Source: Rhodopirellula sp. SM50 (GTDB lineage Bacteria; Planctomycetota; Planctomycetia; Pirellulales; Pirellulaceae). From it: 64,000 bases of DNA. Positions 18,779 to 27,904 of the stretch are shown here, one piece after another. The stretch covers positions 18,619 to 82,618 of the forward strand of contig NZ_NTFY01000078.1 in NCBI RefSeq assembly GCF_002289565.1. The letters are read 5' to 3'. The notes below the pieces were generated by a model, which made no database searches, was not told the origin of the DNA, and saw only the letters and a list, made by a program, of their open reading frames with translations. The translations under genes and the position numbers were made by a program. Each line of letters begins with the position of its first letter. Position 1 is the first letter of the stretch.

Positions 18779-19321
18779 TTAAGAGGCGATCCGCTGCGGG
18801 CACCCATCCAGCGCAACCGCAATCAGAAACTTGCCATGAATATCGCCGTCGATCCTATGACGTGGGCTCGCCCCCAGGTACTCCAAGACCGCTATTACGG
18901 GGCTTCCCCCTCCGCCCCAAGGGCGAACTAGGAAGGCGTTCGCCGGCATCAGCTCAATTACCGTCCCGAACACGACGCAGCAGCCCCCCTCCGCAACTAA
19001 TGGGGCGAATACTTGAAGCTCTACCAGGACGTGCCCGTGCGCGTGAATTGAACCAAGGCAAACTATGATCCGATCGCACTCGTTGGCTAATGCAGATACT
19101 TTCCCGATTATTTGTGGAGCAATGCTTGAGCCCTCATGCATTTCGTTTCGCGATGTCATCGGACGTGCTTCGATGCCGATCCGATTACTTTCGCGAATTC
19201 CAATATCCACACCCAAAACTTTACGCCCTAGTTCTCTGCCGCTACTACCGTACTCAGCGTCACACAGATCCAACAACGCGAGCATGCAGGAACCAAATAC
19301 TAACGATCCACCGTGCGCACC
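18779..19321 (-). pseudogene. Cephalosporin hydroxylase (CmcI)-type O-methyltransferase fragment, N-terminus lost
   Basis: The minus frame from about 19321 reads GAHGGSLVFGSCMLALLDLC, RELGRKVLGVDIGIRESNRI, HEGSSIAPQIIGKV, HVLVELQVFAPLVAEGGCCV and ANAFLVRPWGGGGSPVIAVL, which follow the C-terminal half of CmcI-family proteins closely. The first hundred or so residues, normally ahead of ETGIAHGGS, are absent; the frame upstream runs through the acyltransferase gene. Positions that are usually acidic look changed: LDSNHTHDH is CLGSIHAHGH here, and VVFDTVIED is VVFGTVIEL. So it is truncated and probably inactive. CmcI-type enzymes are SAM-dependent methyltransferases common in sugar clusters. It ends just before the GT2 start. 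Confidence 0.78.
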
Positions 19322-19962
19322 ACGGATGCGGGAATTCCAACGACAACTGAATTCGCTGGCACGTTGCGTGTAACAACCGCTCCAGCGCCAACGATGCTGT
19401 TTTCTCCTATCTGAAGCCTCGGCAAGACAGTTGCACCAGCTCCGATCATTGAATTTTCGCCGACAGCAATGCAACCGCACAAGGTGGCACCTGGCGCAAT
19501 GTGGACACCGTCTCCAATCTGACATTCGTGATCGACAGACGCACTGTGATTGACAATACATGCGTCGCCTATTGAAACAGCAGCCGCAACCGACGATCCC
19601 GCAAGCACCTGAGTACCTTCACCGACAATCGCGTTCTCGGCTACAAACGCACAGGGATGAATTAGCGGCGGCATTGAGAACCCGACCTCCAGTAGTGCCG
19701 ACTGCATCGCCAAGCGTTCTCTACCACGAGACCCACCAATCGCGACAAGCGCGCGATGGTCACAGGCGTCTGGAGTCTCCGACGTCCATTGCCGCAATTC
19801 TCTGATCGCGCCAAAAAGCCTTACACCCGGCAAAACCGAGGTCGCTGTCGGGGAGTTATCAAATAGCGCAACGACCTTCCCACAACCTCTTCGGATGGCT
19901 TCTTCTAGAACAAGGGCATGCCCTGCACTTCCCCAAAGTACAAATCGCTGTACGTCACTCAC
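19300..19962 (-). CDS. NeuD/PglD-like sugar O/N-acyltransferase
   Basis: 220 residues from GTG 19962. The N-terminal Rossmann-like part starts RFVLWGSAGHALVLEEAI, corresponding to the GAGGHA nucleotide-sugar loop of NeuD/PglD proteins. The C-terminal half is a left-handed beta helix of hexapeptide repeats (IVGEGTQVLAGSSVAAAVSI, IGENSIVGAGAVVTRNV) with a catalytic His in IVNHSASVDHECQIG. It transfers an acetyl or similar group from an acyl-CoA to an amino or hydroxyl group of a nucleotide sugar. It directly follows the DegT aminotransferase, so N-acylation of that amino sugar is the likely role. Its end overlaps the hydroxylase remnant by some 20 bases. Confidence 0.85.
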   Translation of the reverse strand: MSDVQRFVLWGSAGHALVLEEAIRRGCGKVVALFDNSPTATSVLPGVRLFGAIRELRQWTSETPDACDHRALVAIGGSRGRERLAMQSALLEVGFSMPPLIHPCAFVAENAIVGEGTQVLAGSSVAAAVSIGDACIVNHSASVDHECQIGDGVHIAPGATLCGCIAVGENSMIGAGATVLPRLQIGENSIVGAGAVVTRNVPANSVVVGIPASVVRTVDR

Positions 19963-19974
19963 CGCGGAAGCCCA

Positions 19975-21108
19975 TTATGAACGACAAAAGTCACGAATCC
20001 CTTCTAGCACATACTCAACTTCGCTATCTGTCAGGTCAGGATGCAAAGGGAGCGTAACACAACGGTTAATCTCTTCCTCAATATAATGGCAATCGCTCGC
20101 AAACTCTCGAAAAAGAGGCTGCAACGACAGAGGCGTATAGTGGCAGCCAGTCGCGACTCCTCGCGATTTGAGATGAATGATAAACTCGTCTCTATTTGGA
20201 GTACGGACTCCAAAAATCTGATATGCGTATTGATCCGGCCTATACGGAAGCAGAGGCAATATACTGCTATCGTTTGAAATGCCATTCATATAATGCTTCA
20301 GAATCTCCGACCTTCTTTGATTCATTTCCGGCAGTTTCCCCAGCTGGACAATACCAACTGACGCCGCCAAATCATTCATGTTGTACTTGTAGCCGAGTAC
20401 GCTCAACTCATAGAACCAATGCATCGCATCTTTATTGGCGTCTGTGTACGCTTGAGCCGACTTCCAATTGTCTTTGTCTATTCCCACCCAACGCATTGCC
20501 CGCACATCCTTCAACAGATCCACGTCATTGGAGCACATCATTCCACCGTCTCCCGTCGTCATCAACTTCTTCTCCTCGAAGCTAAAGCAGCTGATATCCC
20601 CCCAAAGACCAAGGGGTGTGCCTTTATATTCGCTACCACTTGTGTGCGCACAATCCTCAATAATTTTCAGCTTCCGTTCTCTCGCCCACGGAACAAGCTT
20701 CTCCATATCGACGGGATGCCCAGCGTAGTGAACGGGCATTACAGCGACACAATCTCGGTCGTACTTTTTATCGAGGTCACTTAAATCCATCCCCAGTGTT
20801 ATGGGATCGCTGTCAACAAAAACGGGTTCCAGTCTATTGTAGAGCACGGCTGTTGCAGTCGACGCAAAAGTCAAGGAAGGGACTAGAACCTTCTTGCCCT
20901 CCGAAAACCTGAAGACGGCAAGTGCCAGATGAAGAGCAGCGGTTGCCGAATTAAGTGCAATTGCTTCGTTGCACCCCAAAAACGCCTTCCAGGCATTTTC
21001 AAACTCATTGACTCTCGGGCCAAGCCCTATCCATGAACGCTCAAAGCAGTCTTGAACAGCCAACAATTCCTCTTGGCCAAGTGAAGGCTTAAAGAGACGG
21101 ACATTCAT
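19975..21108 (-). CDS. DegT/DnrJ/EryC1/StrS aminotransferase (sugar aminotransferase)
   Basis: Start ATG 21108 (MNVRLFKPSLGQEELLAV) is 13 bases after the RmlC-like stop; the longer frame to 21183 overlaps it. About 377 residues. ALNSATAALHLAL is the PLP phosphate region, IIEDCAHTSGSEYKG holds the Asp that pairs with the PLP nitrogen, and CFSFEEKKLMTTGDGG carries the Schiff-base Lys. The Lys separates it from RfbH-type 3-dehydratases, which have His there, so it should transfer an amino group from glutamate to a keto-sugar. In context the substrate is probably a CDP-4-keto-6-deoxyhexose, possibly after 3,5-epimerisation. A perosamine-synthase-like product is the best guess. Confidence 0.9.
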   Translation of the reverse strand: MNVRLFKPSLGQEELLAVQDCFERSWIGLGPRVNEFENAWKAFLGCNEAIALNSATAALHLALAVFRFSEGKKVLVPSLTFASTATAVLYNRLEPVFVDSDPITLGMDLSDLDKKYDRDCVAVMPVHYAGHPVDMEKLVPWARERKLKIIEDCAHTSGSEYKGTPLGLWGDISCFSFEEKKLMTTGDGGMMCSNDVDLLKDVRAMRWVGIDKDNWKSAQAYTDANKDAMHWFYELSVLGYKYNMNDLAASVGIVQLGKLPEMNQRRSEILKHYMNGISNDSSILPLLPYRPDQYAYQIFGVRTPNRDEFIIHLKSRGVATGCHYTPLSLQPLFREFASDCHYIEEEINRCVTLPLHPDLTDSEVEYVLEGIRDFCRS

Positions 21109-21121
21109 TTTCTCAGCGTTA

Positions 21122-21670
21122 CTAGACACGAACGGCCCTTTCATTGGTCCAAGGTTCAGGTGACTGGTCCTTGTCTGAGACAACCACAGGCACCTCAGGC
21201 CACTCTATTCCGTGGAACTTGTCATTCCAGATCAGTGTGCCTTCGTGCTCTGGTGAATAGGTCTCTGACACGAGATAGAGAATTTCAGAGTTGTCTTGAA
21301 GTGTTAGAAATCCGTGAGCAAAACCTTGAGGGACGTACATCATCCTGCGATTCTCCGCGGTCAATTCCGTGCCAAACCACTCCCCATAAGTCGGAGACTG
21401 GTAACGGATATCCACCACGACATCCCAGATCGCTCCTTGCAAGCACCTTACGACTTTCACCTCCGCTTTCGGGGGACGCTGAAAATGCAGTCCACGCATG
21501 GTGCCACGGCGCAGGCTGAGCGACACGTTCATCTGCACCCAACGGCCATTAAGCCCGTGGTCGGCAAACTCTCGCTCGCAGAAATAGCGAGCAAAAAAGC
21601 CCCGATTGTCCTCCCGCTTTTCGAGGTCCAGGAGAAAAGCGCCGTCTAGAAAAAGTGGCGTGAAGATCAT
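21122..21670 (-). CDS. dTDP-4-dehydrorhamnose 3,5-epimerase family protein (RmlC-like)
   Basis: 182 residues with a cupin core. TMRGLHFQRPPKAEVKVVRC has the catalytic His, VDIRYQSPTYGEWFGTELTA follows, and GFAHGFLTLQDNSEILYLVS with YSPEHEGTLIWND supplies the Tyr region, as in true RmlC. It should epimerise C3 and C5 of a 4-keto-6-deoxy sugar. It begins with an ATGA overlap on the CDP-glucose dehydratase stop and is followed by the aminotransferase. It is therefore more likely to act on the CDP sugar than on the dTDP sugar made by the distant RmlA/RmlB. That substrate assignment is inference. Confidence 0.88.
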   Translation of the reverse strand: MIFTPLFLDGAFLLDLEKREDNRGFFARYFCEREFADHGLNGRWVQMNVSLSLRRGTMRGLHFQRPPKAEVKVVRCLQGAIWDVVVDIRYQSPTYGEWFGTELTAENRRMMYVPQGFAHGFLTLQDNSEILYLVSETYSPEHEGTLIWNDKFHGIEWPEVPVVVSDKDQSPEPWTNERAVRV

Positions 21671-22731
21671 CTCTTTTGAAATGCCTGTATTTGCTGTCGG
21701 GTAATATCGATGGCGTGGGCCCCTTCATGAACCGAGCGGTACCACTCTATCGTCTGCCTTACACTATCCGAAAAATCGAGTGTTGGCTGCCACTGCAAAA
21801 CGCTTCTAGCTTTTTCAATCGTCAAGCCAAGCAACCCGGCCTCGTGTACCGCATTTCGTTCGGAAGCGTCCACCCACTGCCCTTCCCAATGCCGGAGTGA
21901 CTCGGTAACCAAATCGCGGACGGTCCGGGATGACTCAGCACCCGGGCCAAAATTGAAACAGCTCTGAAGCTCCTGTTCTTCAGTTTCATGCATTCTCTGA
22001 GCCAACCTCAAATATCCAGATAGTGGATCAAGAACGTGCTGCCACGGTCTTACCGATTGAGGATTCCGGACCTGAACGACCGTCCCTTTAGCAAGCGACC
22101 TGACTAAATCGGGAACGATCCTGTCTTCCGCCCAGTCGCCCCCCCCAATGACATTGCCGGCGCGGGCAGTCGCAACCCTCACCGCAGGAAACACAAGCCC
22201 CCCAGAAGGAAAAAACGAATCTCTCCAGCTCGACACTGCTATCTCGGCCGCTGCCTTGCTAGAGCTATATGGGTCATACCCACCCAGAGGATCCGACTCG
22301 CGATAAGCGTACAGCCATTCGCGATTCTCGTAAACCTTATCAGTCGTTACGAAGACCGCCGAGCATCGGGAACGCATATTGCGAAGCGCCTCCAGCAGAT
22401 TGACCGTCCCCATTACGTTTGTTTGCCAGGTGTAGGACGCTTCTCGATACGAACGCCTCACCAGCGGCTGAGCTGCCAGGTGAAACACGACATCGGGATT
22501 TACTTCGCCAACGCGCGCACCGATTAACTCTGCGTTTCGAATATCTGCGACAAAGTGATCGACATGGCTTGCTAGATTTAATTGACAAAACAAGGATGAC
22601 GCTGTATCAGGGTCTAATGAGTAGCCAAAAACCTTCGCCCCAAGTTGCACCAGCCATGTTGACAACCAGCTCCCCTTAAAGCCGGTGTGCCCGGTGACGA
22701 GAACTCGCTTACCGCTCCAGAATGACCTCAT
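21667..22731 (-). CDS. rfbG: CDP-glucose 4,6-dehydratase
   Basis: ATG 22731 overlaps the RfbF stop (TAATG) and gives RSFWSGKRVLVTGHTGFKGS, the NAD-binding GxxGxxG start; the longer frame to 22767 is unneeded. About 354 residues. VFVTTDKVYENREW and YDPYSSSKAAAEIAVSSW hold the SDR catalytic Thr, Tyr and Lys. GNVIGGGDWAEDRIVPDLVR is typical of this enzyme. It converts CDP-glucose to CDP-4-keto-6-deoxyglucose using bound NAD. It is paired with RfbF and coupled to the epimerase downstream, forming a four-step CDP-sugar block with the aminotransferase and acyltransferase. Confidence 0.95.
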   Translation of the reverse strand: MRSFWSGKRVLVTGHTGFKGSWLSTWLVQLGAKVFGYSLDPDTASSLFCQLNLASHVDHFVADIRNAELIGARVGEVNPDVVFHLAAQPLVRRSYREASYTWQTNVMGTVNLLEALRNMRSRCSAVFVTTDKVYENREWLYAYRESDPLGGYDPYSSSKAAAEIAVSSWRDSFFPSGGLVFPAVRVATARAGNVIGGGDWAEDRIVPDLVRSLAKGTVVQVRNPQSVRPWQHVLDPLSGYLRLAQRMHETEEQELQSCFNFGPGAESSRTVRDLVTESLRHWEGQWVDASERNAVHEAGLLGLTIEKARSVLQWQPTLDFSDSVRQTIEWYRSVHEGAHAIDITRQQIQAFQKR

Positions 22732-23525
22732 TACCACACCTTCCAAGGAGCCTTGCCCGTTGCCCAAAGGCGCTCCAGTTGGTTCTTGTCACGAAGGGTG
22801 TCCATCGCCTGCCAAAAACCACGGTGCTGAAAGGCGGAAAGCTGCCTGTCCGCAGCAAGCTTTTCAAGTGGCTCCCCCTCAAAGCTGGTCGAATCATCTA
22901 CGATGTAGTCAAAGACACCTGGCTCAAGAACAAAGAAGCCCCCATTAATCCACGCCCCGTCGCCTGCCGGTTTTTCTTGAAAACTTGTGACACCTGAGCC
23001 GTCCAGGTCTAGTGCACCATAACGCCCAGGTGGCTGAATTGCCGTGACGGTGGCAACCGTTCCACTATCGGCGTGATGAGCAATCAATTTATCGATTGCG
23101 ATATCCGCAACGCCGTCACCATAAGTGAAACAAAATGTGCTATCACCGACATAATCACGTACCCGCTTAAGCCGCCCGCCGGTCATCGTCGCCTCCCCAG
23201 TGTCGACAAGCGTCACCGTCCAAGGCTCCGCAAATCGATTGTGGACCTCCATACGGTTGCGAGCCATGTGAAACGTCACATCCGACATATGAAGAAAATA
23301 ATTCGCAAAATACTCTTTAATCACATACCCCTTGTACCCCAAGCAAATAATAAAATCATTGATCCCATGCTTTGAATATGACTTCATTATGTGCCAGAGG
23401 ATTGGCCGCCCTCCGATTTCAATCATCGGCTTGGGCTTTGTCTGAGACTCTTCACTGATTCGAGTCCCGAGGCCCCCTGCGAGTATTACAGCTTTTATTA
23501 GCGGTTGGTCTATGCATGCGGGCAT
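22731..23525 (-). CDS. rfbF: Glucose-1-phosphate cytidylyltransferase
   Basis: 264 residues, of usual length. KAVILAGGLGTRISEESQTK is the nucleotide-binding signature with the T-R of sugar nucleotidyltransferases, followed by PMIEIGGRPILWHIMKSY. FCFTYGDGVADIAID contains the metal-binding Asp, and the end HRGFWQAMDTLRDKNQLERL matches RfbF closely. It makes CDP-glucose from CTP and glucose-1-phosphate in the cytoplasm. It starts the CDP-sugar block, 39 bases after the Wzt stop. Confidence 0.95.
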   Translation of the reverse strand: MPACIDQPLIKAVILAGGLGTRISEESQTKPKPMIEIGGRPILWHIMKSYSKHGINDFIICLGYKGYVIKEYFANYFLHMSDVTFHMARNRMEVHNRFAEPWTVTLVDTGEATMTGGRLKRVRDYVGDSTFCFTYGDGVADIAIDKLIAHHADSGTVATVTAIQPPGRYGALDLDGSGVTSFQEKPAGDGAWINGGFFVLEPGVFDYIVDDSTSFEGEPLEKLAADRQLSAFQHRGFWQAMDTLRDKNQLERLWATGKAPWKVW

Positions 23526-23563
23526 GCGATCATTCTTGCGAAATTAGGTTTCGGACAAACATC

Positions 23564-24754
23564 TTATACAGGCTGACTTATCGTGCATGCCAACTGGCAC
23601 CAAGCAACTCCCCGTGAATTACCTCCATGAACTTCCATTCGATGGCCGTTAATCCATAAGGCCAGAATTGTACCGTGCGAGTCGGTTAGGCCAACGGAAA
23701 CAGTGTAACTCCCAGGTTTCAGTGGGATCCCTTGTATTTCCATCTCCAGCTCATTCGTTCCAGGGCAAATCACACTATCAAAATCGTCTGAGTTCAAGAC
23801 GCATGAGGCGAGATACTGATCCGAGAGGTCGCGGACATTTATGGTCAACCGAAAGTTTTGCACGTGTTTTGCAGAGACGATTCTAATCACTCCAGCTACG
23901 CGTTCCGTGAAGTGAACTCGAGACGGTAACTCAACAAACTCTATTGATTCTACTGGATAGACGCACTCGACATGACCTAGAACTTTTGCATCAGTCCCCA
24001 TGTTCGCGTCGTTATATGCTTCGACGCCAAGCGTCGCATCGCCATCCCACTGAACCTCACCACGGGACAAAAAAAGCACTCGATCACTAATGCGCGCTAC
24101 GCTGGGCATGTCGTGCGACACGAAAACAACCGCGGATTCTTTTCGAAGCTCGTCAACTCGCCGGTAGCATTTTGTCCGGAACGCAACATCTCCAACGGCT
24201 AGAACTTCGTCAAGCAAAAGGATATCCGGCGTTACTAAATTGACGGCAGTCGAGAAGCCGAGTCGCACTTGCATTCCCGAACTGTAAGTTCTTACAGGCG
24301 AATCGATGAACTCGCTGATTTCAGAGAATTCAACAATCCGCTCGAAGCGATCTCTAATTTGACGTCTTGAAAGACCGAGGATTGAACCATTTACATAGAC
24401 ATTTTCCCTCCCAGTCAAGACTGGGTCAAATCCTGCCCCCAGCGCAATCAATGCCGCAACTCTTCCTCGCATCCGTATTCGGCCGGTGTCAGGCTTGACC
24501 AGCCCATTCAACATTTTCAGCAGCGTCGTCTTGCCCGCACCGTTACGTCCAATGAGCCCCAGGCACTCGCCACGTTTTATCTCGAAATCAATTCCTTGGT
24601 TTGCCCAGAATTCACCGTCCCGAAGAGTTGCTGACGACTCGTTGCTTCTGGCCAAATCAGCGAACGAATCTTTCACGCCATACCAAAGACTTTTTTTCAA
24701 GTCTCGGCAAAACTTCTTGCCAACATTTTCGGACGATACTAATACTTCGGGCAT
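23564..24754 (-). CDS. wzt: ABC transporter ATP-binding protein for polysaccharide export (Wzt-like)
   Basis: 396 residues. The ABC domain has Walker A GLIGRNGAGKTTLLKMLNGL, signature YSSGMQVRLGFSTAV, Walker B DILLLDEVLAVGD and the switch His in VFVSHDMPSVA. After about residue 265 there is a C-terminal domain of some 130 residues with beta-sandwich character (NFRLTINVRDLSDQYLASCV, IQGIPLKPGSYTVSVGL), as in Wzt proteins that recognise the modified non-reducing end of an O-antigen. It powers export of finished glycan across the inner membrane with the permease upstream. The Wzt_C domain suggests that chain-end modification signals export here too. Confidence 0.93.
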   Translation of the reverse strand: MPEVLVSSENVGKKFCRDLKKSLWYGVKDSFADLARSNESSATLRDGEFWANQGIDFEIKRGECLGLIGRNGAGKTTLLKMLNGLVKPDTGRIRMRGRVAALIALGAGFDPVLTGRENVYVNGSILGLSRRQIRDRFERIVEFSEISEFIDSPVRTYSSGMQVRLGFSTAVNLVTPDILLLDEVLAVGDVAFRTKCYRRVDELRKESAVVFVSHDMPSVARISDRVLFLSRGEVQWDGDATLGVEAYNDANMGTDAKVLGHVECVYPVESIEFVELPSRVHFTERVAGVIRIVSAKHVQNFRLTINVRDLSDQYLASCVLNSDDFDSVICPGTNELEMEIQGIPLKPGSYTVSVGLTDSHGTILALWINGHRMEVHGGNSRGVAWCQLACTISQPV

Positions 24755-24849
24755 CGATTAATAAACGTAAGATTAGACATGAGAGTTTTCTGGAATCGAG
24801 CGAGTGCCGTGCAAGCTGTTTTAAAGCTCTTGATAGTGGGTGTGTTTCG

Positions 24850-25749
24850 CTACATCCCCATACGAGCAACTAAATGCGGCATCACCACGCGAAGTGCCAG
24901 CATCATGACAAAAATTGCGAAAAGAGAAACTGGAATCAAGAAAAGAATCGATCCGATTTGTTCAAGCGATCCGGTAGTCAACATATCGCGCCCACCCATT
25001 AAGATCGGCGTAAGTGGGTTCCAGGATACAACCGTCGCAGCCAACCCCGCTTCCGGCGGTGGATATACCACCGGTGCCATGTACATCAAAAATCCCATCA
25101 GAATTGGAATTGCTTGTTGGATGTCTGAGTAGAGGCTTCCCAATGGCACTAGCAGCAACCCTAATGCCGTGCCAAGTGCGAACATGGCCAGGATCACAAC
25201 TGGAATAAATAGGATCGTCCATGGCGGAATCACTTTAAACAGAAAGAACGCCGGGATCAGCACAATTGTGTAGATCAAAAATTCAAACACCACGCGAGCA
25301 GTGCCGGCAGCGACAAAGGCCTCCGGCGGCACTTTTAATTTCATAAATACTGGCTTTCCTGAATTAAATGCCTGCAGAGGACTCTGTAGCAACTTGGCAA
25401 ACGTCTGCCAAATGACGCTACCGATGATCACGAACAACGGATACGGCATGCCAGTATCGCTTATCGCTATTACTTTCTGACTGTTCAGAAACAGCCATAC
25501 ACCGGTGGTCATGACCGGTGGCAGCAACAGCCAAACGTAACCCAGGTAACTTTGTCGAAACTGAGCTTTAAGGTCACGTTGAAAGAGGATCCAAATCAGC
25601 TCCCGGCATTTCCAAAGATCGCTGAACACCTCGCGGATCAACTTGCCCGGGTTCGCCAGCGGCGACTCGGGGGAGTAGATCACTTCGGGTAAGCCTTGGG
25701 AGACTTCGTCAGGAGTCATTTCGGCGGGAATTTCGGCCGTAAGCGACAT
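24850..25749 (-). CDS. wzm: ABC transporter permease for polysaccharide export (Wzm-like, ABC-2 type)
   Basis: 299 residues. A cytoplasmic N-terminus ends in the coupling region LIWILFQRDLKAQFRQSYLG, a hallmark of ABC-2 polysaccharide permeases. About six membrane segments follow (YVWLLLPPVMTTGVWLFL, FVIIGSVIWQTFAKLL, FLIYTIVLIPAFFLF, VVILAMFALGTALGLLLVP and two more), and MAPVVYPPPEAG lies in the periplasmic loop. With the Wzt-like gene, 95 bases downstream, it forms the exporter for a lipid-linked glycan. It is located between the dTDP- and CDP-sugar blocks. Confidence 0.92.
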   Translation of the reverse strand: MSLTAEIPAEMTPDEVSQGLPEVIYSPESPLANPGKLIREVFSDLWKCRELIWILFQRDLKAQFRQSYLGYVWLLLPPVMTTGVWLFLNSQKVIAISDTGMPYPLFVIIGSVIWQTFAKLLQSPLQAFNSGKPVFMKLKVPPEAFVAAGTARVVFEFLIYTIVLIPAFFLFKVIPPWTILFIPVVILAMFALGTALGLLLVPLGSLYSDIQQAIPILMGFLMYMAPVVYPPPEAGLAATVVSWNPLTPILMGGRDMLTTGSLEQIGSILFLIPVSLFAIFVMMLALRVVMPHLVARMGM

Positions 25750-25842
25750 GGTTGGGCGGTACGTGGATAGTGATTGATATTTAGAAAAATGGCGTGAGAC
25801 GCGTACGCGAAAAACTTTATTGAGTGAATGAACAGTCTGGTT

Positions 25843-26730
25843 TCATACCCCGATCGCCTGGGTCTGAAGAACCACGGTTTGAAGGTAGTTTCCGTATTCG
25901 TTCTTCATTTCCGCGGCGATCTGCGACAATTGCTCCGCATCGATGAACCCCATCCGGCAGGCAATCTCTTCCGGGCAACCGATTTTGAGACCCTGCCGCT
26001 TTTCGATCGCGGCGACGAAGTTACACGCGTCTAATAGCGAGTCCCGGGTTCCCGTGTCCAGCCATGCGAAGCCCCGCGAGAAGAACTCGACAGAAAGCTC
26101 TCCTGACTCCAGGTACGTCTTGTTCACATCAGTGATCTCGAGTTCGCCGCGGGGCGATGGCTTCAGGCCGGACGCGATTTGCACCACCCGATTGTCATAA
26201 AAATACAAGCCCGGAACCGCGTAAGAGGACTTCGGTACTTCCGGCTTCTCCTCCAGCGAGACGACCCGCCCATCGGAGTCAAACTCAACAATCCCATACC
26301 GCTCCGGATCCTGAACACGATAGCCAAAGATGGTCGCGCCCGATGTCTGAGCCGACACCGATTCCAGCATTTTACTGAAGCCCTGACCGTAAAAAATATT
26401 GTCGCCCAACACCAGAGCGACGGAGTCATCCCCGACGAACTCGCGGCCGATAATGAACGCCTGCGCCAAACCGTCTGGGCTCGGTTGCTCTGCGTACGAA
26501 ATTACCATCCCCCACTGCGATCCATCACCCAGCAATCGCTCGAACATCGGCAAGTCGTGCGGCGTGCTGATCAACAGAACTTCCCGGATCCCCGCCAGCA
26601 TTAACGTTGACAGCGGGTAATATACCATCGGCTTGTCGTAGATCGGCAGCAACTGTTTACTGATGCCCTTGGTGATCGGATGCAGACGAGAGCCTGAGCC
26701 GCCAGCGAGAATAATGCCTTTACGCGTCAT
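25843..26730 (-). CDS. rmlA: Glucose-1-phosphate thymidylyltransferase
   Basis: 295 residues, normal for Rml[21 protein letters not shown] is the substrate-binding signature. The conserved [38 protein letters not shown] and [18 protein letters not shown], including the metal-binding Asp, are all present. It makes dTDP-glucose from dTTP and glucose-1-phosphate, feeding RmlB directly upstream in the transcript. The gap to its neighbour is 79 bases. No missing key residue was seen. Confidence 0.96.
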   Translation of the reverse strand: MTRKGIILAGGSGSRLHPITKGISKQLLPIYDKPMVYYPLSTLMLAGIREVLLISTPHDLPMFERLLGDGSQWGMVISYAEQPSPDGLAQAFIIGREFVGDDSVALVLGDNIFYGQGFSKMLESVSAQTSGATIFGYRVQDPERYGIVEFDSDGRVVSLEEKPEVPKSSYAVPGLYFYDNRVVQIASGLKPSPRGELEITDVNKTYLESGELSVEFFSRGFAWLDTGTRDSLLDACNFVAAIEKRQGLKIGCPEEIACRMGFIDAEQLSQIAAEMKNEYGNYLQTVVLQTQAIGV

Positions 26731-26809
26731 GACATCAAGGGTTTTGAAGTGAGTGGTGAGTGGCTCGTTGAAAGCAAGTTCGACTACGACGTCGAACCCT
26801 TCTTTGAAT

Positions 26810-27862
26810 CTAGCCAGTCGTCACTCCCAAACGCTCGCGTTGGTAGTTGCCGCTTGTGACCCGTTCAATCCACATGCTGTTGTCGATGTACCACTGTACT
26901 GTCTGGCGGATTCCACTGGCAAAGTCGGTTTGGGGTGTCCAACCGAGCGCGTCGCGAATTTTACCTGTATCGATGGCGTAGCGCCGATCATGTCCGGGGC
27001 GATCGGTAACGTGCGTGATCAACTCGTCGCATCGATGACCAAGTCCAGGAATCAGTGCTTGGACCGTTTCACAAATCGTTTTGACGATTTTTATGTTCGC
27101 TTGTTCACAATTGCCACCGACATTGTACGTCTCCCCGATTTCACCTCTCTCGAGTACGGCTTCCAATGCTGAGCAGTGGTCTTCGACATACAACCAATCC
27201 CGCACGTTCAACCCATCGCCGTAAACCGGCAACGGCTTACCTTCGATCGCATTGAGCGTCATCAACGGAATCAACTTTTCGGGGAACTGGTAGGGCCCAT
27301 AGTTGTTGGAACAATTGGTCACCAACGTCGGCAAGCCGTAAGTATGCAACCACGCACGAACCAGATGATCTGACGCGGCTTTGGAAGCGGAATACGGCGA
27401 GTTCGGTGAATACGGCGTCGTTTCAGTAAAGTAACCTTCGGCCCCAAGCGAGCCGTAGACTTCATCGGTCGAGACGTGTAGAAATCGAAATGCACGCTGG
27501 GAATCGGCAGGCAACTTATTCCAGTACCCCAGTGATGCGTTGAGTAGTCGAAATGTGCCATTGATGTTGGTTTCAATAAACTCTCCCGGTCCGTCGATCG
27601 ATCGATCAACATGCGACTCCGCAGCAAAGTTCAATACCGCATCCGGACGATGTGTGTCAAGCAGCGAAGCGACCAACTCGGGATCGCCAATACTGCCTCG
27701 AACGAACACGTGATTGGGCCCTTCGGCAGGGATCGAATCCAGATTGCCGGCGTAAGTCAGCGCGTCCAGGTTGACAATCTTGTAGCGACCAGACTCAACG
27801 GCCCGGCGAACAAAACACCCGCCGATAAATCCAGCGCCGCCGGTGAGGAGAAGAGTCTTCAT
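26810..27862 (-). CDS. rmlB: dTDP-glucose 4,6-dehydratase
   Basis: 350 residues. [18 protein letters not shown] binds [23 protein letters not shown] has the catalytic Thr-Asp-Glu, and [17 protein letters not shown] carries Tyr-x3-Lys. [20 protein letters not shown] and [19 protein letters not shown] are diagnostic for RmlB. It forms dTDP-4-keto-6-deoxyglucose. Together with RmlA and the NRS/ER-like protein upstream it can give a dTDP-6-deoxyhexose, probably L-rhamnose. Confidence 0.96.
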   Translation of the reverse strand: MKTLLLTGGAGFIGGCFVRRAVESGRYKIVNLDALTYAGNLDSIPAEGPNHVFVRGSIGDPELVASLLDTHRPDAVLNFAAESHVDRSIDGPGEFIETNINGTFRLLNASLGYWNKLPADSQRAFRFLHVSTDEVYGSLGAEGYFTETTPYSPNSPYSASKAASDHLVRAWLHTYGLPTLVTNCSNNYGPYQFPEKLIPLMTLNAIEGKPLPVYGDGLNVRDWLYVEDHCSALEAVLERGEIGETYNVGGNCEQANIKIVKTICETVQALIPGLGHRCDELITHVTDRPGHDRRYAIDTGKIRDALGWTPQTDFASGIRQTVQWYIDNSMWIERVTSGNYQRERLGVTTG

Positions 27863-27904
27863 TGGGGTGATCAGTTGAGTCGGTTAGTGGAACGTTGCTA
27901 GGGT

